From Astropecten irregularis (taxonomy: Eukaryota > Echinodermata > Asteroidea > Paxillosida > Astropectinidae): a DNA stretch of 64,000 bases. Numbering within the stretch: position 1 is the first letter of the stretch; each line of letters begins with the position of its first letter. This document shows, one piece after another, positions 23,801-35,800 of this stretch. The notes under the pieces are model-generated. The model saw nothing but the letters and a program-made list of their open reading frames with translations. It was not told the origin of the DNA and did no database searches. Location of the stretch: assembly GCA_963971285.1 (NCBI GenBank), contig OZ020263.1:2418001-2482000 (forward strand). The letters are read 5' to 3'. A program made the translations under genes and the position numbers.

Positions 23801-26800
23801 ATAATGCATTCCAATGGGAGACTTTTGAGAACCGGTCTTTAAGTCAACAGCGCACGCGCACGCAATTGTGAGCATGCGCGCGTTGTTCTGCACCTGCATT
23901 GTTGTGCGTGTGCATGCGCTGTTGACTTGAAGACCGGTTCTCAAAAGTCTCCCATTGTTTTTGTTTGGAGTTACATGTACATGTAGGAGTGCTGACATTT
24001 CGATCTTAGCAGGATCTTTCTCAAAGATGCTGCTACGATTGAAATGTCAGGCCCTCCTAACTCCAAGATCAAGTGGGAATTTGCAGGTGTAATGTACATT
24101 GTATGCTACCAGTGGGGCAGATGCTTTGCCCATTACAAGCATTGGTCGCTGTCATTCTAAGCCATGCGCTTCAACCTGTACTTTTGTTCAGAGGGTGTAG
24201 GTATTGTACTTACAAGCAGATACTTGTAAAGTCATGACACTTTCATTTCCATGGCTTGTGGGGAACACTTTTGGGGGGCTTTTTTTACCACATTGGGGGA
24301 AAGTTTGATTTTTTTTGGTGAGAACTGCAATGACCCAAGCCCAGGTACATTAGTCCACAACTATCGTACACATGTTCATACTTACATTGTCGCCCAACTT
24401 AAATCAGGAGAACGGACTTGATTTGGTCACAGATCCCAGTGCCACAGGTACATGTACACCTACACAGTGCAATTTGCCCCGAGTTAGTCACGGAACCTAT
24501 CGATTGTGTAGTTCGATCATAAACTGATTACGTTCGATGGTGAAATCTCGGGAGCGTGTCGTATGCCTTAAATGCGAGCCTCCATTGGGGAGTTGGATGA
24601 CATTCTGTGTCCCAGGGCGGGGGAACATTCCTAGGGGGCAAGCAAGAGGCCGTTGCCTTGTCTTTGCCCCGCAGGTCGTTAGCTTGGATGTCCTTTTTGG
24701 ATCGTTCCGGTTGACATTTCAAGCTTTTCTCGTACAAGTGTCTCTTTGCCGTGGGGGACAATCCCCTTCCCTCCCTCCCCACGAAAATGAAGTTTTCTGA
24801 TTCTGTATGTCTGCAAGGATTCATGGCTTGTCCATCAAACTTGGTTGAGCGGAACTTGTCAAGCGGAACTTGTTGAAAAACAAGGTTAAACAAATCACTT
24901 TCTCCGTACGCGGTTAAATGTTGAAAAGCAAACGGGTGAGGAGAACAATGATGGATGGTGTGAACCTGAAACGACTTCTAGAAGATGTTCCATTCTGTCT
25001 TAGAGTCACACCCTAAGGCCTAGCACAGGCCAAACGGGAAAACATGATGATCACCTGTACACTTACGTGCATGTAGGCCAATGTTTCATCATGAAACTTT
25101 CTTTACCTGAGCTCGTGTCTGCACATGTAGCTTCATGGATTTGATTTTGTAAAGTACGTCAAGCCTCTAGCAAGAAAAAAACTTGTTTGGCTTGATTCTC
25201 AGTTGATGCAGTTGCCTTAAACTGCCAGTCCCCTATGCGCTGACCAGATGAGATAAAGATTAAAGATATCTTTATAAAACCAGGACCATAAAGGAGGAGA
25301 AAAATTTAAACTTTTTAATCTTGTTAAACTACGGAGGATAATCACTCGGAAGTCTGAGTTGATCAGGCCTTGATTGCATCTGGAGGCAGACTTCTGTAAA
25401 ACTCCAAAGCTTTCTGGAGATTCTTTTTCCAAGGATGAGGGCTTGTAATTCAGGACCTTAAACATAGCCTGAAGTTTTCAGACATTTCACAGTCTTCATG
25501 GTTGTAAAAAAACATACATAAGGATGATGAAGAAAAAAACATCTGCCTTGGACAAAAAAATGGGCTGGTCCCGAACTCTCCAGTGCTGCAATCAGATCCT
25601 CACGGTGTCCTCCAGGTTTGGAATCTTAACGCAATCGTCAGGTCGTCAGGACCCCCCATCATCGTCTTAGGACATCGTGGGTATCCCGTTTCTTTCCGGA
25701 TTGTCGCCGATCGGAGGAGAGGCAGGAGAGATCGCTCGGCCTGACATGTAACAGCACGGCGAGGATTTTATTTCTCGCATCATTTTTCTTTTTTTGAAAT
25801 GAATGTCTCCTCTGCTCGGGCACATAGCTTGCTCCGAGAGCCCGTCAATATTGATTAAGCGCAATTGGATCTAATTGAATTTTCTCCCTTAAAAAAAAAA
25901 TGTGGTCGAAAAGCGAGCATGAAATGTAATTGAATATTGTATTCTATATACTCTTTGGATCACATGAGTGGCACAAATTTGGAAAGCCAGCAATGTTTTG
26001 AACATGATTTTTTTCTTCTTCTTTTTTGTCCCCCAAAAAGTTCCTACATTTTAAATAGTTTATGACATTAGTTCTGCCTCTCCGAGGAGCACTTAGAATT
26101 CTCCATTTGAGGGAAGGGATATCAAAATGAGGGATAATAGAGCCCGGGTTTGAAAAAGGCTTTGGAAAAGGAAAGTTTGTTTGTGCTGACCAAACCATAA
26201 CAAGGCTTCCAAATAGCGTTGCATGTGAGTTTTAGAATGTAGCAGACAAGCAGTGAACCTAAATATGGTAATGGTTAAAACATTACAGTTCACAATCTTA
26301 TTACATAATATGGATGACCTTATGTAAAATATGTACCCTCTCACCAAATATGAAATTTATATAGAAAGCCCTATATGAATTGTTACAGGACTAGACTTCC
26401 TAAATACAGGTATGTGAAACTCCAGATTTAAATCTGATTTTCCGATTTTTTTTTTTTTTTTTATGTACACCTGCTCTGTCCAAAAGTATGGGAACTTTTT
26501 AATTTTACAGCTGTTTCCTTGGTGTTATCAGATTTTTTTTCTGTGTGGCCACTAAAATCCCTGTAAATAACACAATTTAAATTGCACAGTGTAGGCATTT
26601 GTAAAAATGTTTATAGTTTGTACATGTACATAGTTACATACAGCAATATAATGTATTTGCCCATTGGTGCCAGCACACGTACTCCATTAGATGATTACAT
26701 ATGTTCTGCTACTTCCGGAGACTTAAAGAAATCGCAGGATTATGGCCGCAAGGAGTTGCATTTCTGTCGAGGGAAATTATCCGGTCTTGTTTCCTGTGTC

Positions 26801-29800
26801 AGAGGATTAGTTGTGAGTGGAACACTTGCCATGTACTGAACGTATCAATCCGCTGTGTAGTGCAAACCTTTATGCAGTAGCCTTAAGCTACGATAAACAT
26901 GCCAGTCTACTTCTGTTTCTTCAAATCCTCTTACAGGGGGGAAAAGCATCCTTTTGCCTTTCAAAAAAATAGTAAGAATTAAAATGATTAATTCATGATA
27001 AATGATTAATTTATAGATTTGAAGTTGAATTTTTTTTTGTATGACAAGAGTTAAGCGTTTTTGACATTTTGGTTAAGCCAATTTTTATTTCTTTTTTTTT
27101 TAAATGGTAATCTTATATGCCTTGAGTGATTCATTCCTGCTGAATAATCTCAATATTCCGCTCACAGTCACTGCTTTTCAGGATGGGCGAGGGCGCTACA
27201 ACATTGAAAACAAACTGCACCCTGAAAATATTTAATTCTTGTTATCTGTTGTTGAAATAACCCATGATTGCTTATTGCATTTGACAAGAAAATATGAAAC
27301 TGGGTTAGATTTCTGTGGACTTAATTTAAGTTTGACGCCACTCTTAACTTAGAACCAGCAACATCCTACTATGGGCCTTAACAAAATGAGGCTTGAGGCT
27401 AGGCTTGGGATTTATTTTGCTACGGCCATTTTGTGTCCTGAATGAAATGAAGGGCTTGAGATACATGGCGAAGCTGGAGCATTCTACGGGTTTGTTATGT
27501 GGCCCAATCCCTTCGTTTCATTTTGTGGGCTTCAAATGGCGGTAGCGAAACAAGTCCGAAGCCTAGCCTCAATCCTGGTTTTGTATAGGCCGTATAGTAT
27601 CGGAGGTTTTATAGCCCAGACTTGAAAAATGGGTGTCCTAATCTACCCTGCACCAGAAACAAGTTGGCCCAAGTCCGTAGGTATGAATATGGATTCTCGT
27701 ACACAATGTACTTCAAGACATGGTAGATGAATTAAGGTGTTCTCAGACGGCAAACAGGGTGTCCAAAGATAGCCCCTGGCCAGCACCTTGTATTGAATAT
27801 GTATGGAAGCTCACAATTTATTCAAAGGAGTTTGGTGTATGACCAATTCTGTGTGCCAAGTACGCTGGAAAGTAGGGCTTCGGTGTCTTTGAGTACACCA
27901 GTATTATGTTTCTGGTGCCCCATAACCCAGATTCGGAAGCTGTCATCAGTCAGAACCTGCGCTATTAAGATGCAGATAACATCTGGCATGAGTCCATGCG
28001 CATCAACTTCTCTCTCGCATTCGTGGGGGCCCCCGACGCAGTCGCAAGGTGGCGACACCTGCATTCTAATACCATCATACGTGGTCCTCGTGAATATTCC
28101 ATGGGATTGGCGAAAGTCAGTCGCGAGTCTCCGTCGCGCCGTCATCCATCAAATCTTCATGAGGCAGATTGATGCTGGGCGATGGATTCGCCTCTCGCAA
28201 CGTCATTACGAATGCATGAGTTTGTGCTCTGCTGACTCTTCCTCCAACCCCCCCCTTCCACCATCACCTTTCTTCCTAAACCAAATGACAAACCTGGCTC
28301 ATACAACAGACCAAACTCCGCTGGGATCATCTCAAATGGACCTGGGTTGGATATCACCCGGTGGTCTTGCATTATTGATAGGCTTTAAAGGAGTTGCATA
28401 TGTTTACAATTTTCAGAGTATCATAATGGTTAATATTTAGTCCCAGGCTCAGTTCTTGAAGTGCAGATCACGCAAGATTGGACTTAGTAAGTGTATCATG
28501 CATTCTGCCAATATCTGGCTGCGAGTTTTAGATGCTAAACAAGCTTCTGAACTACGCATTGAACGGGCAAACAAGTCCTTGGGCGAAGACAAACAAAAAC
28601 AAAACAACATTTCCAAAGCATTGCGATGTTTTGGTTCAAACGGCAGTCTCAGCAGCTACGTATACCGTCATCTCTGTCATGGTACAGTGGAACGCCGCTA
28701 TTAAACGAACATGACTGGATGCACAGATATTGTCTGTTATAGTGGTCGTTCGTTATAGTGATTTAAAGAACCATATTTGGTATGTATTGTACACAAAAAT
28801 TGGGAGCCAAGGATGATGTTCAGTATAGCCAAATGTTCGGTATAGCGGTGTTGGTTATAGCGGCGTTCCACTGTACTTCATATTGAGTGAAATCTAGATA
28901 TGATTAGTCATAAATTTCCACCCATATTTCATCCAGCCTAATGGAGGCAATGCCATCCTTAAGTAGATTGCAGACTATTTTTGGCAGTAATACAAATACA
29001 CATCCCCTGTTTCTATATTTCATTTCTTTTTAAGTAACTATGTCCCCCACCCCCCTTCGCAGTTAGTCCAATTGTCTTTTTATTTATCATGGCCATTTTG
29101 CTCATCGTGCTTGTCAAGCATCATTTGCTGCTTCTTCGTTTGTGACCGGCGCGGCCACTCCGACGAATTTGTTTGGAGCCGACAGAGCATCAAAGTGACC
29201 TCCATTTTTACCCTCGGAGCCAATCTTTCCTCGGCCGTTAAATCCGGCTCTTCTCACACGTCAAAGGTGTGATGATGAGGTTCACTTCAGGATGTTAACT
29301 ATCTCTTTTTTTTCTGTTAAAAGTGTATGATATAAGATTTTCAGGTTCTTGAACTGATAGGATATAGTTTCATCACTAGCAGGAATGGTATACGGACACG
29401 TTTTTAAAAGAGAAGCCCTGTCCGCACTGGAATTTTTTGGGGGCAAAGTTACCGAGACGCTGGGTACTTTACCCATTTTAAGTCCAGTATGGACGTCTTC
29501 CTGTCAGTTACTTTTCCCGACCTGCGCGGGTATTTCTACTGGCCAACTTCTGCCCAGGAAGAATTCCCGAGACACTTTTCCCGAGACGAAAAGTCCAGTG
29601 CGGACAGTGCAAGTCTGGTACCCTCATGAGCCTAGTATTGACAGCTCGGTAATTCTTCCGCGCTTGCACGGTTAAGTTACCTGAGTTGAAAGTCAAAGTG
29701 CGGACACCGGTTTCACAGTGCACATCTTCAATACCATCTCCTCACTGGTTTCACGTTGTGTAACTTGTGTTTAAATTGCCTGCGTCGTCATTAGCCCGCT

Positions 29801-32800
29801 TTTTCTCATTATCTGTCAATTACGCGCAGTGGTGCGCACGTAATCCTCATTATAATCAAGATTACCTGGCATCCTTGTTGTCAATTTCCTCCCCAGACCA
29901 AGTTTTCATTTCCCCCCTTTCTCCTGTTTCCCAAGAAATGATTCCTGCTGCACCTGTTCCGTCAGTATCCATTGCAGGCAGTGCGTGGTGGATATCGTTC
30001 CATATTATTACGCAGCATTTGGTAAGACAGGTGCATGCACTGATGTTGACGAAGGGGAAGGTTTTTTGGGCCGAGGTGTCCTTGAAAGTTGCTTCTAACA
30101 TCACCTGCCATTGCTTATTGAGGATCTGTATGAGTCCAGTTGAGGCCTGATGGGGTGAAACAATGCCTAGTTGATGCATACTGGTGGTATCAGTCACACG
30201 GTATAACCCTAACCCTCTGCACTTTAATACCACACAAGACAAGAACTGCTTTACCATACACTACCACAGTCTCCACAGGGGGACTGGATATTAACCCCAA
30301 CCCTCTGTACCTACCACACAAGACAAGAGCTGCTTACCATACATTACCACAGTCTTCACAGGGGGACTGGATATTAACCCTTACCATCTGTACCTACCAC
30401 GCTAGACAAGAGCTGCTTACCATACACTACCACAGTCTCAACAGGGGGACTGGATATTTATGCACTCATGCATATGCACAATCCCAGTGTATTCCCCCCT
30501 GTGCTTGTTTCTTACGGGTGGCGGACCAAACAAAAAGACAAATTCTCCGGCCATTCAGACAAATCTTGCTCGTCATTAGATTAGCAACTGAAGTGGACAT
30601 AGAGCTGTCTGAATCGGGACAATTTCTCAACTAGAGAATTGGTTCTTAGTGTTTTTTGCAAGTGAATCAATTTGGTATCAAAATTATTTTTCTCAAAAAA
30701 ATTTGTCAAAGATAATCAAATTAGGCAAATAAATCAAATTTGTCCGCAGAACCCAATTTTTGTAATGTCATTATACTATAAAAAAAGATAAGGCAATTAG
30801 AATGGATGAATATGAAATCATTTTGGTGGAGTAGGCCTTCAAATTTAGTGTCCTAATTTATTATAATGATTAGTATTATTTTATACATAATGGCATTTGT
30901 GCAGACAATTGTTTTTAGGGTCGATTCAGTTCATCCTACATGTATGTTAATATAGGAGAGTTTTTATTTTTGATCTCAAATGCGAATGGAGATCATTAAA
31001 AAAAATTTGTGAAAACGACTTTAATTGTTTTTTTCCTATGAAATAAAAAAAACCATAAGTTTGGTCCCTTGGAAATGTTGACTATTTAATAACATGGGTG
31101 GAACTACAGAAATAAGGTACTAACAACACAAAGCATTATTGTCATTAATAATTTTATCCCCAGAAGACGTGATCCAGATGTATTCTTTTCAGACTGTCAG
31201 ACAGTTAATTAGATCAAGTGATTTTGGCGAGGTAATATACGTAACTGGTGGTAATAAATGTTTGTGAAGGCTTTGGAGAAAAAAAGAAGAAATTTCAATA
31301 TCGTCCAAATTGACTGAATCATCTCAGATGGTCTGTTGCACTTTTTATTCAGGACAGATCAAGTCACGAATCTTCCCGCGTGCCGTTTTTTTACGGGTTT
31401 TTCTTTGACAAAGAAACATTATCCTGTTGTTGGACGTAGTACAGGTTTGATTGAATTGGCACGTATGTATTTGGTTCCCGTTGATAAATCGTCGGCGGAG
31501 GACAACTCGCAAGCGTGCACTTTTCCCTCCTCGTAAACACCTTCTTATTGTCCTTGGACGAGAAGAAGAAGGACTGGTTACCGGGGCCACAATTGGGCCA
31601 ATCGTAACTTGACCCTCTTGACTTTTCCCCATTGTCAGACCTACGAACAGCCTCTCTCTTCAGTCATTCAAGCTGCCAAAGCCACCGGATCGGGTCGATT
31701 TTGGTGGCCCTGGCACACGGACCAGAGGAACAGAGATGGATGAAGCCCTTAGGGAGGAATGGAAGGTGGGGGGGTTGGGTTGGTTGGTTGAGAGCTCCTC
31801 AAGTCCAGGGAATGGGAGATACATATTTCCAAGATGGATGCAAATGAAGATGAAGATGACTCACAGGTCATTTGAGGAGGGCCTTGCCACCTCGGTGTTA
31901 TTTATTGACCGTGTCTTTTGTTTCATCGGGTAACTCGGCTCCGGGCCCCCTCGAGCTCAATCTTCTTCAGAAAGTTCTCTCCGTCCGCCCGTCCCGAACA
32001 AGCAGGGCATCCCATTAGCATCTTACTCTACTCGGGATGCAGTGGGAGTATGTGGTTTGGAAAGTACACATGAACTTGATTCGGTGTTGCACTGGTCAGT
32101 GTCTAAGACTCCAAGGAAGGAGAATGTCTAATTGTCTATTCTTGATTAGTTTTTGTCCAGGTACGGGTTCTTGGTCCGCTCAAGGGAGGACACACAGGAC
32201 TTGAAGAAGCTTGGGCTACTACTCTCTTGGCTCGAGTTACATGTCTTGGCTCATGGAGGAGTAAGAAGAGGATCCTCCATGCATGGCTCAAGAAACATGA
32301 CAATATGCATGAGATTTTGGTGTGATGGCCCCAGTATTCCAGTATTCCATTTTGGGTATGCCACTTCCTCTTAATAATAATAGGCCAAATGCCCTTTTTG
32401 AGCCTGAATAGGGCTCCGTGTACAAATCTTTAATAATTATGAGAAATCCTTAAACGAGATAAAGCCATTCCACCGTTCGGTGTTTCAATTATATTTACTC
32501 AAAAATACTCATTTCATTCGTCAGTGAAGCAGCATATTCTTAATAACTTTGGAAAGACGGCGGCCGTGAACTCTGAACGTGATGAATATTTAAAACAAAG
32601 TAAACAATAACCTCTATTTATTATTTACAGGCTTGGCCATTCATTAAAATGTTCAAAGCGGAAGCAGACGAGCAGAGAAATGTAACGTCGCAAAAAAAAA
32701 CCCCTGAATGTCTTTACTCCATCTCAAGATATTGAGACCTTGATATCATTGATTCCAATTTCATCGCACCTGTAAATTTTTCTGCCGTTTTACAGCCCCA

Positions 32801-35800
32801 ACATTTTAAAAGGATAACTGTATAACATAATTTTTTTTTTTTTTTTTTTTTTTTTTACTACCGGTGAAATTGTGAGTTGTCAAAATGGACCGATCCATCT
32901 CGGTCTGGAACCCGATGCCTGCAGCAGTGCGTCATAATGATAATCAATGACCCACATGGGACCGTGTGAGAGGCCGAGACCAGTGCACTTCTTCCTGGCT
33001 CAATGATTAGGCATATATATATGTATTATGTACATGTATGCACTTGTCAACCAAAAAATTATCGTACGTTTCTAGTAACTCATTTACCAAAAAAAAATGT
33101 TTGCATAATTATTTTTTTTATACAAATTGAAATACTATGAAGACAATTCTTTTTTTATAGAATAGCAGAAAAGGTTCATGTTTAAGTAATATTTCATTCT
33201 GTACGAAATGAATGCATGACATTTGAAATTTCTTTCTTTAAAACCAAATTGCGCAGAGAAATGCTTATAAATCTGTCAACCACTGCAGTTCAATACATTA
33301 ACAGGTCTGTGTGCTCCTTGTATACAAAATTTGTGTTGTCATATGATTATTAATTGAAAATACCATTCTAGTTATTCAGTCAATTATTGTACCCCATTTT
33401 TGTGTAATTGTTTGTATTTGGCTGGAAACGTAACTTTATTATGGTGTGGCCACATGGTAGAGTGCATGTATGCATTACTAGTGCCCGAGTCCACTGTACT
33501 TGGAACATAGTGAATGGATGGAGCTGGTATACATGTAAGCTCCTCCCATCATAGTCTTCATCATACAGTCTCCCCTACGTCCGTCCGTCCGACCGGCCGA
33601 TTGACTGACACAGGGCAACTAGATCCGAGCTTCATCGGTGTCGCTGCGTGATGCCAGGGCTCCTTGAGTAACATCTTTAGAGATGTTGTGAGGGGAGAGC
33701 TTGGTTTCTGGATGGCTCAGTCACTCCAGAGCGTCGGAGGTCTGGAGATGCGGTTGCTTCAAGTTATCGACTGTGGTTGTCTCCGGTTTTTATAGGCCCA
33801 TCAGCATTTGTTTCTGCCACCGCTGCTCTTGTGTTGCTCGGAAATCTTCCGAGGTTTGGAGGATTGTTGTCATTGTTGTTGGCTGGGCTTTTTAGTAGCG
33901 ACAAGAGTTGGTTATCTTAGCGAGCAAAGTTTCAGCGGCCATCTGAATGAACGTTCTTCTACTAGCCCAAGGAAAGTTTTGTCTGTGTTGGAGAAGAAGA
34001 ATTTCCCCCAACATGTGTACCAGCTGCGTCGTGGGTTCGTAACATTGCAGAATTTTGTTGTTGTTTTTTTTGCAGTTATTTTTGGATCTGGTGGTTTATT
34101 GCAGAATTGTGTTGGAAATTGAGATTATTCAGATTATTGCTGGGGTAATTTGCATAATAGGGGTTGATTCATGTAACCATGGTAACTGGCAGTCGGACTG
34201 ATCTGGGGCCAATTTCACGGCGCTGCTTAGCACAAAAATTTGCTAAGCATGACATTTCAGTCTTAATAAAAACAGGGTTAACAACGAAATTTCCATTTGC
34301 TGTGTATCACTTGTGATTGTTCTTTGGCTGTTGTTGACTGACCATGAACATCAAATGAAATTTTTAACTGTGATTTGTTTTATTGTGCAAGATATTTTTG
34401 TGCTAAGCAAATTTTTGTGCTTAGCAGCGCCGTGAAATTGGCCCCTGGGCAGTGTTAGATTTTGCAGGATATTAGTCTAGAAATGTGCTTAGGATACTGG
34501 TAATCGGTTTATTGAGATTTAAACATTTTAAGTAATTTTTTTTTCCAGTTTGCAGTATTAAAGCGAAGACTTTCTGCCCAGAATTGTGGTTAATGTGAGA
34601 GTGCTAAATGGTTTCAGTTGGCAGATTTGAAAATTTGTCCGTATTTTTCAGATGTATGAATTTTTTTTCAAATGCCATAGCAAGTTAAACATGAAATCCA
34701 AACTAAAATAATTTTCAGGGAAGTTTTTTTTTTAATGGGCCAGTTTGCTATGCAGGCAATAAATGGACTGAATACCTAGAATAGATTTGAGTATTTTTAC
34801 TGAAATTTTTCTTCATGCAAAGTCTAATTCAAAACCTTAATTATTAGTGAAATTCTAGCAAATAATACAAAGTGATTCAAATTTTAATTTTCCTTGATCT
34901 TTAGTGTCGCAAATTTGAGAAAAACACTCACGGTTGTTAAAAAAAACATATTCCCATTTGCATTTTTTATTATTATCCTCTTTCTGAATGAGCAGTCAGA
35001 GTAATGTAGTGGGAGGCCATTAAGCATTATGTAACTGCATACAATATACAGTAAGCTTGCACACTTATGCCTTATCCAGTAATTTGCATGTATAATGGGA
35101 CACGTTCTTGTTTTTTAATGAAGGATCTCGCATCGTATTTACATTGTGTCGGTTCTAATAAGGGTATTAACCCGAGGGCAGCATTATTTACACGTATTTG
35201 CATTTTTGTTAGTTAATGCTGACAGCAGTTCTGTGACAACGTATGCTTTTTGTGCATTGATATTAAAGCAAGGCTGTATGCATACTGTATTCATTTTTGC
35301 TGGTGGGATCATAGCAATTTATATGTGCATTATGTAAGGGAGTTGTAGGTTTTCTATTAACACCTTCCAGCAATTACAATTTATATGTAGATGTGATGGA
35401 ACACCGTGAGATGTCCATTTTGTCACGACTACTCCTGACATTCATCTGTGGGTGGCTGTCTTGATTTAGGGAAGGCTTCTTGAATATAGAGTGTTTTATT
35501 CTGAAATGGGCAAGAACATTTTCGTTTTTATTTAAATTATTTTGCAAAAAAAAAAACCATTTTCTGGAAGTCTATGGAATCATAATAAGGGTTTGCTGAA
35601 GCGTAAATTCGGACATCAGAGTTCATGATGTCTGTATTTAGTATTAGGTTCTGACAGCTTTGGGGAAGGCAAACCAAAATTGGCTTGCCCAATATACTTG
35701 ACTATATTTGTCCCTTTTTTAATCAAAGGGACAATTGTTTATATTTAGCTGCAATTTGTAAGCTGTCCGAGGTGATTCTTTGTATCACAAAGTCAAATTC

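Noticed and set aside
27793-28440. 215-codon + strand ORF
   Set aside because: It overlaps the transposase relic on the opposite strand, which has recognisable motif order. The + frame shows no family resemblance.
30200-30460. CRISPR-like array
   Set aside because: Contiguous 83-bp tandem units without spacer/repeat alternation, in an animal intron.
30140-30634. 164-codon ORF through the tandem repeat
   Set aside because: Open only because the 83-bp units lack stops in this frame; the period is not a multiple of three, so the units read in different frames.
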